NCBI RefSeq assembly: GCF_000315795.1 | Contig: NZ_ANHY01000004.1 | Location: forward strand, 1-64,000 | Length of the DNA: 64,000 nucleotides | Reading direction: 5' to 3' | Origin: Caenispirillum salinarum AK4 | GTDB taxonomy: Bacteria; Pseudomonadota; Alphaproteobacteria; Rhodospirillales; Rhodospirillaceae | In this document: in pieces, positions 25,130 through 34,702 of the stretch | How positions within the stretch are numbered: position 1 is the first letter of the stretch | Layout: each line of letters opens with the position of its first letter | Program-made: the position numbers and the translations under genes | Notes under the pieces: generated by a model | Databases searched by the model: none | What the model saw: the letters and a program-made list of their open reading frames with translations, nothing else | What the model was told of the DNA's origin: nothing

Positions 25130-25954
25130 TCAGATGCGCCAGCCGGAATGGATGCAGGCGATGCCGCCCGACAGGTTGCGGTACTTGCTCTGGCGCAGGC
25201 CCGCCTCTTCCATCATCTCCACCAGCCGGTCCTGCGGCGGGAACTTGCGGATGCTCTCGGCCAGGTACTGGTAGGCCTCGCGGTTGCGGGCGACGATCTG
25301 GCCCATGCGCGGCAGCACCTTGAAGGAGTACAGGTCATAGGCGGCATCCAGACCCGGCACCACGACCTTGCTGAACTCCAGGCAGAAGAATCGGCCGCCG
25401 GGCTTGAGCACGCGGCGGGCCTCGGCCAGGGCAAGGTCGATGTTGGTGACGTTCCGCAGCCCGAAGGCAATGGTGTAATGGTCGAAGGTGCGGTCGGGGA
25501 AGGGCAGCGATTCGGCATTGCCGCAGGCCCAGGTCAGGCCCGACAGCCGGCCCTGGTCGGTGGCGCGGTCGCGGCCTACTTTAAGCATCTCGACGTTGAT
25601 GTCGCAGACCGTGACGGCGGCTTCCGCCGTGTTGGGCGGCGGCTCGTCCACGTCCTCGCCCATGTCGCGACGCTCCGCCCGGCGGACGGCGCCGATGTGG
25701 CGGGCGCGGTCCAGGAAGCGGAAGGCGATGTCGCCCGTGCCGCCCGCGACGTCCAGCAGCGCCTGGCCCGGCTGCGGGTTCACCCAGTCGATCAGCGCAT
25801 TTTTCCAGATGCGATGGACCCCGCCGCTCATGAGGTCGTTCATCAGGTCGTAGCGCGCGGCGACCGAATCGAAGACGTCGCGCACGAGGCCCTGCTTTTC
25901 CTCGGTGCGGACGGTGCGGAACCCGAAGTGGGTGGTGTCGTTCTGCTGGCTCAT
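25130..25954 (-). CDS. ubiE: UbiE, ubiquinone/menaquinone C-methyltransferase
   Basis: 274 residues, SAM-dependent methyltransferase of ubiquinone synthesis. The SAM site [19 protein letters not shown], the family motif [20 protein letters not shown] near the N-terminus, and [25 protein letters not shown] near the C-terminus are diagnostic. An insert of about 25 residues rich in charge and proline ([17 protein letters not shown]) lies after the SAM motif, as seen in other alphaproteobacterial UbiE. First gene of ubiE-ubiB, divergent from the GST gene. Confidence 0.96.
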   Translation of the reverse strand: MSQQNDTTHFGFRTVRTEEKQGLVRDVFDSVAARYDLMNDLMSGGVHRIWKNALIDWVNPQPGQALLDVAGGTGDIAFRFLDRARHIGAVRRAERRDMGEDVDEPPPNTAEAAVTVCDINVEMLKVGRDRATDQGRLSGLTWACGNAESLPFPDRTFDHYTIAFGLRNVTNIDLALAEARRVLKPGGRFFCLEFSKVVVPGLDAAYDLYSFKVLPRMGQIVARNREAYQYLAESIRKFPPQDRLVEMMEEAGLRQSKYRNLSGGIACIHSGWRI

Positions 25955-26103
25955 GGCGGCGGAGGATAGCTCAAGGCGCGGGCGGATGCGATAGGGAAGC
26001 GTGCTGCGTCAACGCCCGCGGGAGACGACCGTTTGCGTGACCTGTCGGTGACGCTCCGCGACGCCCCTTGCAAGCGCCGCAGCTTCAGGTAAAACGAAAG
26101 ACC

Positions 26104-26769
26104 ATGCGCATCCTCTATTACCATTGTCTGAGCCCCTTCGCCCGCAAGGCCCGGGTGGTGCTGAACGAGAAGGGCCTGCACTTCGAGACGGTCGTCGTCC
26201 GGGACTGGGAACGGCCGGAGGAATTCCTTGCGCTGAACCCGGCCGGCGAGGTGCCCGTGCTGGTGGACGACGATTACGTCATCTGCGGCGCCACGGCCAT
26301 CTGCGAATACGTGGACGAAAGCTATCCGGCGCCGCCGCTGCTCAGCCACGATCCCGTCCAGCGGGCCGAGGTGCGGCGGCTGGTGGACTGGTTCGACCAC
26401 AAGTTCTTCCAGGAAGTCACCGTGCCGACGGCGGGCGAGAAGCTGACCAAGCGCGTGCTGACCCGCGACGCGCCGGACAGCCGCCTCATCCGCGCCGGAC
26501 GGGTGAACATCCACACCCACCTGCAATACATCGCCTGGCTGTCGGAGCGCCGCCGCTGGCTGGCCGGCGAGTCCCTGTCGCTGGCCGACCTGACCGCCGC
26601 CGCACACCTGTCGCTGGTGGATTATGCCGGCGACGTGCCGTGGGAGGAGCACGAACTGGCCAAGGACTGGTACGCCCGGGTCAAGTCGCGCCCCAGCTTC
26701 CGCTGCCTTCTGGCCGAGACGGTGCCCGGTGTTCCCGCGCCCCGGCACTACGCCGACCTGGACTTCTGA
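26104..26769 (+). CDS. Glutathione S-transferase family protein
   Basis: 221 residues. The N-terminal thioredoxin-like domain begins MRILYYHCLSPFARKARVVL with the SPFARK site near residue 10, then the cis-Pro element GEVPVLVDDD and the GATAICEYVDE segment that binds the glutathione gamma-glutamyl group. The all-helical C-terminal domain includes LSLADLTAAAHLS, the usual N-capping motif. Substrate unknown; general detoxification is likely. The ribosome-binding site is weak. Confidence 0.92.
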   Translation: MRILYYHCLSPFARKARVVLNEKGLHFETVVVRDWERPEEFLALNPAGEVPVLVDDDYVICGATAICEYVDESYPAPPLLSHDPVQRAEVRRLVDWFDHKFFQEVTVPTAGEKLTKRVLTRDAPDSRLIRAGRVNIHTHLQYIAWLSERRRWLAGESLSLADLTAAAHLSLVDYAGDVPWEEHELAKDWYARVKSRPSFRCLLAETVPGVPAPRHYADLDF

Positions 26770-26843
26770 TCGCCGGACCCGGTGAAAAAAGTTCTGGACA
26801 GCAGCGCCCAGGTTCGGTAAATCGCGGGCCTCCAACGGGTTGT

Positions 26844-26918
26844 TCCGGCGTAGCTCAACGGTAGAGCATGCGACTGTTAATCGCAGGGTTGTAGGTTCGA
26901 ATCCTACCGCCGGAGCCA
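26844..26918 (+). tRNA. tRNA-Asn (anticodon GTT)
   Basis: A 75-nt cloverleaf. The acceptor stem TCCGGCG/CGCCGGA, anticodon stem TGCGA/TCGCA enclosing CTGTTAA (anticodon GTT), T-loop GGTTCGAATCC and encoded CCA are all present. It stands alone between the GST gene and a small exported protein gene. Confidence 0.96.
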
Positions 26919-27071
26919 TTTTCCCCGTCTTTGCCTTTCGGCACCCTCCCCCATATTACGACGTTGCGCGACATCACGACGTTGGTACGACCGATGCGCC
27001 TTTGATTGTGCGCGGCCGGGTCCGCAGGCTTGAGGCCATCGCCCTTGCCCTGCCGGAGGTCGTGCCGCACC

Positions 27072-27500
27072 ATGCCGTCGTGGTTCCCGTCGTCGCTGCT
27101 GTTCCGCGCCGTGCCCGCGCTGATCGCCGTCGCGGTGCTGGTGATGGCCGCGCTGTTCGGCTCCGGCTCGTTGTCCGGCCCGGCCTCGGCCGCCGCCGAC
27201 ACGCTGAAGGGGCTGATGCCCGACACCGCCGCCTCGGACCCGCAGGAAGCCTACACCCTGCGCCTGCACGCCGAGGTCGCCACCGAATCGGCCTGCATGA
27301 GCCCGCCGGATGACGTCGCCCCGGCGGCCGTCGACGCCCTGTCGCGGCGGGACCGCGCCGCCTACTGCCGGTGTTTCGCCCGCGTTGTCGCCCGCGATGC
27401 GTCGACAGCCGACCAAATGGACCTGATCGACGCCCAGGGCGAGCCCCCCAGCGCCGTCGCCACCGAGGCCCGCCGCGCCTGCCTGCCGGGGCGGCGGTAA
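27072..27500 (+). CDS. Hypothetical membrane-anchored or exported protein
   Basis: 142 residues. One hydrophobic segment near the N-terminus (AVPALIAVAVLVMAALFGSG) acts as signal peptide or anchor. The rest is a small domain with four cysteines (SACMSPP, AYCRCF, RRACLP), suggesting disulfides in the periplasm. GGAGG lies 12 bases before the ATG, a rather long spacing. No family is recognised. It converges on the S4 gene. Confidence 0.6.
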   Translation: MPSWFPSSLLFRAVPALIAVAVLVMAALFGSGSLSGPASAAADTLKGLMPDTAASDPQEAYTLRLHAEVATESACMSPPDDVAPAAVDALSRRDRAAYCRCFARVVARDASTADQMDLIDAQGEPPSAVATEARRACLPGRR

Positions 27501-27519
27501 AAGGTCCGCCGACGCCGCC

Positions 27520-27906
27520 TCACCCGCTCATCCCGTCATCCTTGAACGCCGCCATGGCGCGCCGGTCCTTCTTGGTCGGGCGGCCCATGCCGCGCGGGCG
27601 GTGGGGCATGAAGTCGTCGGTCTGCTTCACCGGCGGCTCCGGCTCGTCATACAGCGTCTGCGCCTCGGGGGCAGGGCCGCGCCGCTCGCCTGGGGCCTGC
27701 ACCACCACCGTGCGGCGGTAGGGTCCGGACAGGAAGCTGATGACGTCGCCCGGCTTCACGCTCGTCGCCGGCTTGTGGATGGAGGTGCCGTTCACCGACA
27801 CCTGCCCGCTGGCGCACCATTTCTGGGCCAGCGAGCGGGTCTTGCAGAAGCGCGCATGCCACAGCCATTTGTCGAGGCGGATGGACGGCGCGGAGCTTTC
27901 GGTCAT
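27520..27906 (-). CDS. S4-domain RNA-binding protein (Hsp15/HslR-like)
   Basis: 128 residues. The S4 domain occupies residues 8-70: IRLDKWLWHARFCKTRSLAQ is the Hsp15 signature, followed by VSVNGTSIHKPATSVKPGD. A basic/proline-rich tail follows. Hsp15 binds free 50S subunits that carry nascent chains during heat stress. The gene lies 20 bases downstream of the Suv3-like helicase and is likely co-transcribed, giving an RNA-binding pair. Confidence 0.92.
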   Translation of the reverse strand: MTESSAPSIRLDKWLWHARFCKTRSLAQKWCASGQVSVNGTSIHKPATSVKPGDVISFLSGPYRRTVVVQAPGERRGPAPEAQTLYDEPEPPVKQTDDFMPHRPRGMGRPTKKDRRAMAAFKDDGMSG

Positions 27907-27926
27907 GGGCGGTATCCGCGAATGCG

Positions 27927-30479
27927 TCAGGCGGTGATGGTCACTAGGTCGCGCAGGACGGCGAAGGGGCTGTCCTCCAGGTCCTTGCGCCCCTGGCCGG
28001 GCGGACGCTTGCCCTTGCCCTTGGCCTTGGCGGCGGCCGTGCCGCGCCGCGGGCCCTTGGCGTTGCGCTCGGGCCGTCGGCGGGGAACCTGCTTGAAGGT
28101 GATGCCCTCCTCGCCGGCCTCCGCCTCGTACCCCAGCGCCCCCAGAACGGCCGGCGCCTCGTCCACCGTCGCGCCCAGCAGGGTGAGCAGGTCGGGCGGC
28201 AGGACCGAGACCTTCTCGCGCGCCAGGCGGCGCAGTTCGGCGGCGAAGCGCTCCAGCATGTCGACGCGCACCGCCTTGTCGCCCAGCACGTGGAAGCCGA
28301 CAGCCTCGTAGAAGCCACTCGGTGCCTCGGCATCGACCGGCAGGCTGGTCCGCCCCTCCGGCAGGGCGGGCACGACGGCGCCCGACCGCGCCGCCCACAG
28401 CCGCGCCCGCAGGCGCTGCGGCGCCGCCTTGAGAAGGGCGGGCAGGAACACCGTTTCCACGCCGAACCGGATGCCGAGCCGGGCCAGGGCCTTGCGATCC
28501 TTGTCCGAGAGCGCCTTGACCTGCTTGTCCACCACGCCGCGCGGCAGCGATCCCAGCCCTTCCGCCAACTGGAAGACCAGCCCGCGGGGCGCGCCCGTCA
28601 GCGGCGTGTCCAGAGCCTTGCACAGCGGCTTGAGCACACGCGCGACGTGGGCCTTCAGCCACTCGGCGGTGCGGCGCTTCACCTTGTCGCGGGCGTCGCC
28701 CTCCAGCATCTCGTCAAACGGCACCTCCACGGACGGCTGCCAGGGCTGCGGCCCCCCGGTGACGCGCGCGACGGGCTCGCCGCGCCAGAGCACGTTGCCC
28801 TCGTCGTCAAGCGCGAAGGCGTCGTCGGTGTCGGCCGCGATGGCCTCCACCCGGTCGGCGATCTCGCGGCGCAGGGCCTTGCCGGCGGCATTCATGACCG
28901 CACGGTCGGCGGCGCGGCTTTCGCCCTTTTCGGGGATGAAGCGCAGGCCGGTCAGGCGGCCCAGGCTGTGGCCCTCCACCAGCACGCCGCCGTCCTTGGA
29001 AACCTCGGGCAGCAGCGGAGCCTCGTCGCGCAGCGCGCGGGCCAGGACCGAGGTGCGCTTGTCCACGAAACGCTTGGTCAGGCGGTCGTGCAGGGCATCG
29101 GACAGGCGGTCCTCGATGGCGCGGGTCTGTTCCTGCCACTCCTTGGGTGCATCGATCCAGTCGCCGCGGTGGGCGATGTAGGTCCACACGCGGATGGAGG
29201 CGATGCGGTCCACCAGCGCGTGCATGTCGCCGTCCACACGGTCCACCTGCCGGATATGGCCGGCCAGCCAGTCGGTGGGGATGACGCGCTTGGGGCCCGT
29301 CAGGTGGCGGTAGATCTGCCCCAGCAGGCGCGAATGGCTCTCCGGCATGACCTTGCGGAAGTCGGGCACGCCGCAGACGTCCCACAGCAGCCGCACACGG
29401 GCATGGCCGCGCGCCAGGTCGCGGATTTCGGTGTCGCGCGCCAGGGCCTCCAGCGCCAGATGGTCGTCGGCAGGGCGGCGCGGGCGCACCAGGCCGGCTT
29501 CCGGCGGCGGCATCCGCAGCGAGGCCAGAAGAGCGTCGATGGAGGTCAGCCGCAGGTTGGCGTTGCGCCAGTACAGACCGCGCAGGGGCGCGAACTCGTG
29601 GTTCTCCACCCGCTCGACGATTTCCGGGTCGATGGTGCCGGCGTCACCCGTGGTGCCGAAGGTGCCGTCGTTCATGCCGCGCCCGGCCCGGCCGGCGATC
29701 TGGGCCACTTCAGGAGCCGTCAGGGCGCGCGGGCTGTGGCCGTCGAACTTGCGCAGCGCGGCGAAGGCGACGTGGTCGACGTCCATGTTCAGACCCATGC
29801 CGATGGCGTCGGTGGCGACCAGATGGTCCACCTCGCCGGCCTGGAACATGGCCACCTGGGCGTTGCGGGTGCGCGGGCTCAGCGCCCCCAGCACCACGGC
29901 GGCACCGCCGCGCTGGCGGCGGACCAGTTCCGCGATGGCGTAGACGTCGGCCGCCGAGAACGCGACGATGGCGGCGCGCCGGGGCAGGCGGGTCAGCTTC
30001 TTCGGGCCGGCGTACTTCAACTGGGACAGGCGCGGGCGGGTCTGGAACTCGCAGCCCGGCACCAGCTTGTACATCAGCGGCTTGATGGTCTCCGAGCCCA
30101 GGAACATGGTCTCGCGCATCCCCCGCGCCCGCAGCAGGCGGTCGGTGAAGATGTGGCCGCGGTCGGGGTCGGCGCAGAGCTGGATTTCATCAACCGCCAA
30201 AAAGTCCACCCGGCGGTCCAGCGGCATGGATTCGACCGTACAGATCCACCACGCCGGGTTGGGCGGAATGATCTTTTCCTCGCCGGTGATGAGGGCGACG
30301 CGGTGCGGTCCCTTCGCCTTGACGACCCGGTCATAGTTCTCGCGCGCCAGCAGGCGCAGCGGAAAGCCGATCATGCCCGTGGCGTGACCCATCATCCGCT
30401 CCATGGCGAGGTGGGTCTTGCCGGTGTTCGTGGGGCCAAGGACGGCGGTGATCCGGGCCCCGGAGGAATAGCCGCTCAT
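27927..30479 (-). CDS. Suv3-like DExH RNA helicase
   Basis: 850 residues. The N-terminus has the Suv3-type motif I GPTNTGKTHLAMERM and motif II DEIQLCADPDRGHIF, and motif VI is seen as QIAGRAGRG. A long C-terminal region includes the Suv3-type helical domain and ends in a basic Lys/Arg/Gly-rich tail. Mitochondrial Suv3 works in the RNA degradosome; alphaproteobacterial homologues are common but little characterised. The start at 30479 gives the P-loop close to the N-terminus, as in the family. Operon with the S4 gene. Confidence 0.9.
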   Translation of the reverse strand: MSGYSSGARITAVLGPTNTGKTHLAMERMMGHATGMIGFPLRLLARENYDRVVKAKGPHRVALITGEEKIIPPNPAWWICTVESMPLDRRVDFLAVDEIQLCADPDRGHIFTDRLLRARGMRETMFLGSETIKPLMYKLVPGCEFQTRPRLSQLKYAGPKKLTRLPRRAAIVAFSAADVYAIAELVRRQRGGAAVVLGALSPRTRNAQVAMFQAGEVDHLVATDAIGMGLNMDVDHVAFAALRKFDGHSPRALTAPEVAQIAGRAGRGMNDGTFGTTGDAGTIDPEIVERVENHEFAPLRGLYWRNANLRLTSIDALLASLRMPPPEAGLVRPRRPADDHLALEALARDTEIRDLARGHARVRLLWDVCGVPDFRKVMPESHSRLLGQIYRHLTGPKRVIPTDWLAGHIRQVDRVDGDMHALVDRIASIRVWTYIAHRGDWIDAPKEWQEQTRAIEDRLSDALHDRLTKRFVDKRTSVLARALRDEAPLLPEVSKDGGVLVEGHSLGRLTGLRFIPEKGESRAADRAVMNAAGKALRREIADRVEAIAADTDDAFALDDEGNVLWRGEPVARVTGGPQPWQPSVEVPFDEMLEGDARDKVKRRTAEWLKAHVARVLKPLCKALDTPLTGAPRGLVFQLAEGLGSLPRGVVDKQVKALSDKDRKALARLGIRFGVETVFLPALLKAAPQRLRARLWAARSGAVVPALPEGRTSLPVDAEAPSGFYEAVGFHVLGDKAVRVDMLERFAAELRRLAREKVSVLPPDLLTLLGATVDEAPAVLGALGYEAEAGEEGITFKQVPRRRPERNAKGPRRGTAAAKAKGKGKRPPGQGRKDLEDSPFAVLRDLVTITA

Positions 30480-30562
30480 AGCCGCAACATCGGGCGATCG
30501 GGCCCCGATTGCAAGCGGGGGACGGCGGCGAGCCGTGTGAAAGGATGGTGACGCACCACCGC

Positions 30563-30609
30563 CAAAAACACGAACGCGCCCGCCGCCGGGTGGCGGTCGG
30601 ACGCGTTCG
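30563..30609 (-). terminator. Terminator after the hibernation factor gene
   Basis: Outer stem CGAACGCG/CGCGTTCG with an inner GCCGCC...GGCGGT stem, followed by GTTTTTG on the minus strand. It separates the hpf transcript from the helicase gene. Confidence 0.8.
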
Positions 30610-30648
30610 GTGTGCGGCGCTGCCGGCGGGGCCGGCGGCTCCAGCGGC

Positions 30649-31014
30649 TTACGCGGACTTGTGGGCAGTCCGGTCGTTCTCGCGCTGCTTGCCGATCCAG
30701 GTCTTGAGCTGCTGCTCCATGGACTGGAAGGCATCGCGGATGGCGACTCCGATGTCCTCGTGCACGTGCGGGTCCTTCGGGTCGCGCTTCACCACCAGTT
30801 CGTCGCCCGGGACGCTCAGGTTGATGGTGATGTGGTACGGCTCGCCCTTGTGGTGCTGGTTGGACGTGTTCTTGTGGTGCTGCTCGATCACCACGCGGCA
30901 GGACACCAGGTCCTTGGAAAACTGCTCCAGCTTGGCCACCTTCTCGCGAACACGCTCCTCGACCGCATCGGAATGCTCGAGGCCGTGGAAGGAGATCTGC
31001 ACGGGAACCTGCAT
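30649..31014 (-). CDS. hpf: HPF/RaiA-family ribosome hibernation factor, short form
   Basis: 121 residues. The sequence MQVPVQISFHGLEHSDAVEE, with KLEQFSKDLVSCRVVIEQHH and the later DIGVAIRDAFQSMEQQLK, fits the S30AE fold that occupies the ribosome decoding centre in stationary phase. It lacks the C-terminal dimerisation domain of the long alphaproteobacterial HPF, so it would act like YfiA or short HPF. AGGAG precedes the ATG. It stands alone with its own terminator. Confidence 0.88.
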   Translation of the reverse strand: MQVPVQISFHGLEHSDAVEERVREKVAKLEQFSKDLVSCRVVIEQHHKNTSNQHHKGEPYHITINLSVPGDELVVKRDPKDPHVHEDIGVAIRDAFQSMEQQLKTWIGKQRENDRTAHKSA

Positions 31015-31396
31015 AAACCTCTCCTAGATCAATCTCACGGCCGGCAGGTATAGGCATCAGCCGTGGGTTCTGAAAAAGACGGGGCCGCCCCCTCCGGCGA
31101 CCGTAAGGCGGAATTCATAACGGTTCCAGGGCGCCCGGGCAACGGGCAGGATGCCTAAAACCATCGATTTTCCGCCTATGGTGGCGCCACGAGTCCGCGA
31201 CGGCATTGAAAGGGGACGCTGAATGCGCCCTGGCGGTTCCGCGCTATCAAGCCGCCGCGTTGCGCACATCTTCGGCGGGACCAAGACGGTACACCGTCTC
31301 CATCCGGTAATCAGCCACCGCCGGAAGGCGGATATGCTGGAACGATGCGCTCTGGGAGAATGTCAACGGGCTTGGGGCATCCGGAGAAGCGCCATC
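31015..31396. other. Intergenic region of 382 bases, no gene seen
   Basis: This gap separates the divergent hpf and a membrane-protein gene and should hold both promoters. I see no RNA gene, strong hairpin or convincing promoter. Base composition is lower in GC than the neighbouring genes. In-frame codons continue upstream of 31397 to about 31223 without a stop, so a longer N-terminus for the next gene is possible but lacks a ribosome-binding site. Confidence 0.4.
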
Positions 31397-32563
31397 ATGA
31401 TCCCCTCCGTCGTTTGGCTGCGCCATCTCGTGGTGGCCCTTCTTCCGTTTCTGCTTCCCTTTGGATTCGTAATCCTGGTGCCAGTCCTTTTGTCGCAGTT
31501 CATGACATGCCAGACCGGCGGCACGAATACCAATCCGCTGTTCTGTCCGGACAATGCGCAGTGGAAAGCCGTGGAGGCCCTCATGCTGGCACGGCTTGAG
31601 GCGTTCGCAAGTACTCCGGCGTCGCTGCCGGGCTTCCCCATGACGGCTCCTTGGTCGCCGAATCTTCCGGAGGTTATGGCCAGTGCGGCCGGAGAAGGGG
31701 CGGCGCGGATTCGCTGGACCGTCACCTTCATTGTGTTGCTGATCGCCTGCTTAGCGGCCGTTGCCGTCGCAGCCTGGACGATCATCTATTGTTTGCGCGG
31801 GCATCGGCGGATCACGATCGGTCAAGCCGCCGCGCTAGCGGTACTCGCCGCACTGGCGCTGAGCGCCTTGAGACAGGAAGTTACGGATTACCAAACCTTC
31901 GAGCACGACGATAGCCTGCGCACCTATCTGCAGCGTAACAACATCGTGTCCTTCACCAAGAATCACCTTCTTCCCGAAGGTGCCAAAAGAGCATTCGATG
32001 TCGCCGGCCTCGCCCAGGCCTTAACGACCATAGTGCTCGCGGCGACCGCTTCAGTCATCCTGATCCGCCGGGTGCGACCTGCGGTCCTTCCCGAGCACGA
32101 GGCCCTCGCCTATGCCAGACGACTCAGGCGTCGCGCCGTCGGCCTTCAGCGCGTGATCGCGGCGGCCGCGGTCGTTCTTGTCGCGGGCCTCACCCAGACC
32201 TATGCAATGCTGTCGTGGCCCCTCGCTTTGTTGCCGGGGAGCGGCGAGGACGCGGCAGCCGCCATTGGCGGTGCACTACGGCTGTTCGTCGGCGACGTTG
32301 TCTTGCTGTACGGCATCTTCTCGACGCTCGTCCTGACCGCAGCCCTTGGACCGGCCATCCTCGTCCTCCAGAACCGTTCCCACGACCTTGCGCGTAGCCA
32401 TCTTCCCGATGCGCCGCGCGATGCGCGTGAGAAGTGGCTTTCGGACAACGGTCTTAAGCTCACGATATCGCAAAAGGCCGCGGAAGCGACGGCCATGCTC
32501 GCGCCGGCGTTTGTCGGCTGGTTCCTGCCTGCCTTCGGCCCGTTGCTTCTGCCCTCGGGTTGA
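31397..32563 (+). CDS. Multi-TM membrane protein, unknown
   Basis: 388 residues with about six hydrophobic helices: LVVALLPFLLPFGFVILVPVLL, TFIVLLIACLAAVAVAAWTII, IGQAAALAVLAALALSAL, LTTIVLAATASVILI, RVIAAAAVVLVAGLTQTYAML and DVVLLYGIFSTLVLTAAL. A ~75-residue soluble loop follows helix 1. No family is recognised. CGGAGAAG precedes the ATG at 31397. Codon use and lower GC differ from its housekeeping neighbours, suggesting acquisition. It precedes htpG, which has its own promoter. Confidence 0.65.
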   Translation: MIPSVVWLRHLVVALLPFLLPFGFVILVPVLLSQFMTCQTGGTNTNPLFCPDNAQWKAVEALMLARLEAFASTPASLPGFPMTAPWSPNLPEVMASAAGEGAARIRWTVTFIVLLIACLAAVAVAAWTIIYCLRGHRRITIGQAAALAVLAALALSALRQEVTDYQTFEHDDSLRTYLQRNNIVSFTKNHLLPEGAKRAFDVAGLAQALTTIVLAATASVILIRRVRPAVLPEHEALAYARRLRRRAVGLQRVIAAAAVVLVAGLTQTYAMLSWPLALLPGSGEDAAAAIGGALRLFVGDVVLLYGIFSTLVLTAALGPAILVLQNRSHDLARSHLPDAPRDAREKWLSDNGLKLTISQKAAEATAMLAPAFVGWFLPAFGPLLLPSG

Positions 32564-32594
32564 CAAGGGCTCAATCACCCCTTTGCATCCGGTG

Positions 32595-32624
32595 CTTGCG
32601 CGATAGGGTTCTTTTTCCCCATAT
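32595..32624 (+). promoter_or_regulatory. Sigma-32-type heat-shock promoter of htpG
   Basis: The -35 element CTTGCGC (32595..32601) and the -10 element CCCCATAT (32617..32624) are separated by 15 bases. The -10 is a full match to the RpoH consensus CCCCATNT and the -35 keeps its CTTG core. The start of htpG lies 76 bases downstream. Confidence 0.7.
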
Positions 32625-32700
32625 CTTGCCGCCATTCGCCGCCGCCGTCCGGCGGGCCGGCAATATCGGAGAAACAGAGAGAAACAGAGGGTCGCCACAG

Positions 32701-34590
32701 ATGGCCGAAGAGAAGCTGAGTTTCCAGGCCGAGGTCGCGCGGGTGCTGGATATCGTCGTGCACTCGCTGTACTCGCAGAAAGAGATTTTCCTGCGGGAGC
32801 TGATCTCCAACGGGTCGGACGCTTGCGACAAGCTGCGCTGGCAGTCCATCACCGAGCCCGAACTGATCGCCGACGATCCCGAATTCCGCATCACGCTGAC
32901 GCCGAACAAGGACGCCAAGACGCTGACGGTGGCCGACAACGGCATCGGCATGAACCGCGAGGACCTGATCGAGAACCTGGGCACCATCGCGCGCTCGGGC
33001 ACCGGCGAGTTCCTGAAGAACCTGACCGGCGACTCGAAGAAGGACATCTCGCTGATCGGCCAGTTCGGCGTCGGCTTCTACTCCGCCTTCATGGTCGCCG
33101 ACACGGTTGAGGTCATCACCCGCCGCGCCGGCGACGCCCACGGCTGGCGGTGGACGTCCGACGGTACGGGCAGCTTCACGGTCGCCGAGCACGAGAACGC
33201 GCCGCGCGGCACCACCGTCACCCTGCACCTGAAGGATGGCGAGGAGGAGTTCCTCGAGGAATTCCGCCTGCGCCACGTGGTCAAGACCTACTCCGACCAC
33301 ATCGCCATCCCGGTGCTGCTCAAGCAGGGCGACGAGGAGCCGCAGACGCTGAACGAAGCCTCGGCGCTGTGGACCCGCCCGCGCAACGAGATCACCGACG
33401 AGCAGTACAAGGAATTCTACCACCACGTCGCCCACGCCTTCGACGAGCCGTGGCTGACCCTGCACTACAAGGCCGAGGGCGCCATCGAATACACGGGGCT
33501 GCTGTATATCCCCAGCCAGAAGCCCTTCGACCTGTTCCAGCCCGACCGCAAGCAGCACGTGCGGCTTTACGTCAACCGCGTGTTCATCACCGATGACTGC
33601 GAGGGGCTGGTGCCGGCGTGGCTGCGCTTCGTGCGCGGCGTGGTGGACAGCCCCGACCTGCCGCTGAACGTCAGCCGGGAGATGCTGCAGCACAACCCCA
33701 TGCTGCGGAAAATCCAGAACGGCCTGGTCAACAAGCTGCTGGGCGAGTTGAAGAAGAAGGCGGAGAACGAGCCCGAGGCCTACGCCTCCTTCTGGGAGAC
33801 CTTCGGCGCGGTGCTGAAGGAAGGCATGTACGAGGACCACGAGCGCCGCGACAAGCTGACCGACCTCCTGCGCTTCCACACCACCCACGGCGACGGCCTG
33901 CACTCCTTCGCCGATTATGCATCGCGCATGAAGGAAGGGCAGAAGCACGTCTACTACATCACCGGCGACGACCGCGACGCCATTTCCCAGAGCCCGCTGC
34001 TGGAAGGCTACCGCGCCAAGGGCGTGGAGGTGCTGCTGCTGACCGACCCGATCGACGAGTTCTGGGTCGCCAACATGCCCACCTACAAGGAGTTTTCGCT
34101 GAAGTCCGTCGCCGCCGGCGGGGCCGACCTCAAGGACATCAAGAAGGAGGAGTCCGAGGACGCCAAGGACGAGGACCAGAAGGCCGACGAGGCCCCGAAG
34201 GAGGACCTGGACGGCCTCATCACCGTGCTGAAGGCGACGCTGGGCGAGAGGGTGAAGGACGTCCGCCCGTCGGACCGCCTGACGGAAAGCCCCGTTTGTC
34301 TGGTGGCCGAGGAAGGCGACATGCCCATGCACCTGGAGCGCCTGCTGCGCGCCCACCAGCAGAAGGACAGCGAGACCCCGCGCGTGCTGGAGATCAATCC
34401 CGGACACGCGCTCATCAAGCACATGGCGGCCAAAGCCAAGTCCGGCCCTTCGCCCGAGCTTGAGGACATGGGCTACCTGCTGCTGGATCAGGCCCGCATC
34501 GTCGAGGGCGAGGCGCCGACCGATCCGGTCGCCTTCGGCAAGCGGCTCGCCAAGGTGATGCAGTTGGGCGTCGCCCCGGCGGGCGCCTGA
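32701..34590 (+). CDS. htpG: Molecular chaperone HtpG (bacterial Hsp90)
   Basis: 629 residues, homodimeric ATP-dependent chaperone of the cytosol. The GHKL ATPase domain shows IFLRELISNGSDACDKLR, DNGIGMNREDLIENLGTIAR and GQFGVGFYSAFMVAD. The middle domain contains LYVNRVFITDDCEGLVPAWL and LPLNVSREMLQ, the C-terminal dimerisation domain begins near residue 510, and an acidic linker (KEESEDAKDEDQKADEAPKE) precedes it. ATG at 32701 gives the usual MAEEKLSFQAE start. The sigma-32-like promoter upstream indicates heat induction. Confidence 0.97.
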   Translation: MAEEKLSFQAEVARVLDIVVHSLYSQKEIFLRELISNGSDACDKLRWQSITEPELIADDPEFRITLTPNKDAKTLTVADNGIGMNREDLIENLGTIARSGTGEFLKNLTGDSKKDISLIGQFGVGFYSAFMVADTVEVITRRAGDAHGWRWTSDGTGSFTVAEHENAPRGTTVTLHLKDGEEEFLEEFRLRHVVKTYSDHIAIPVLLKQGDEEPQTLNEASALWTRPRNEITDEQYKEFYHHVAHAFDEPWLTLHYKAEGAIEYTGLLYIPSQKPFDLFQPDRKQHVRLYVNRVFITDDCEGLVPAWLRFVRGVVDSPDLPLNVSREMLQHNPMLRKIQNGLVNKLLGELKKKAENEPEAYASFWETFGAVLKEGMYEDHERRDKLTDLLRFHTTHGDGLHSFADYASRMKEGQKHVYYITGDDRDAISQSPLLEGYRAKGVEVLLLTDPIDEFWVANMPTYKEFSLKSVAAGGADLKDIKKEESEDAKDEDQKADEAPKEDLDGLITVLKATLGERVKDVRPSDRLTESPVCLVAEEGDMPMHLERLLRAHQQKDSETPRVLEINPGHALIKHMAAKAKSGPSPELEDMGYLLLDQARIVEGEAPTDPVAFGKRLAKVMQLGVAPAGA

Positions 34591-34702
34591 TCCGCCACCC
34601 GCCACGGGCCCGGCGCGCGTCGAACGGTCATTGGAACGACGCGCGCCGGCGCCCTATGCTCATCCCGCAGCGGCAGCGAATAACCAGGAGACCACACGCA
34701 TC

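Noticed and set aside
26940-27071. Longer N-terminus for the small exported protein at 27072
   Set aside because: An upstream in-frame start near 27006 would place a Cys/Arg/Pro-rich stretch before the signal-like helix and lacks a ribosome-binding site.
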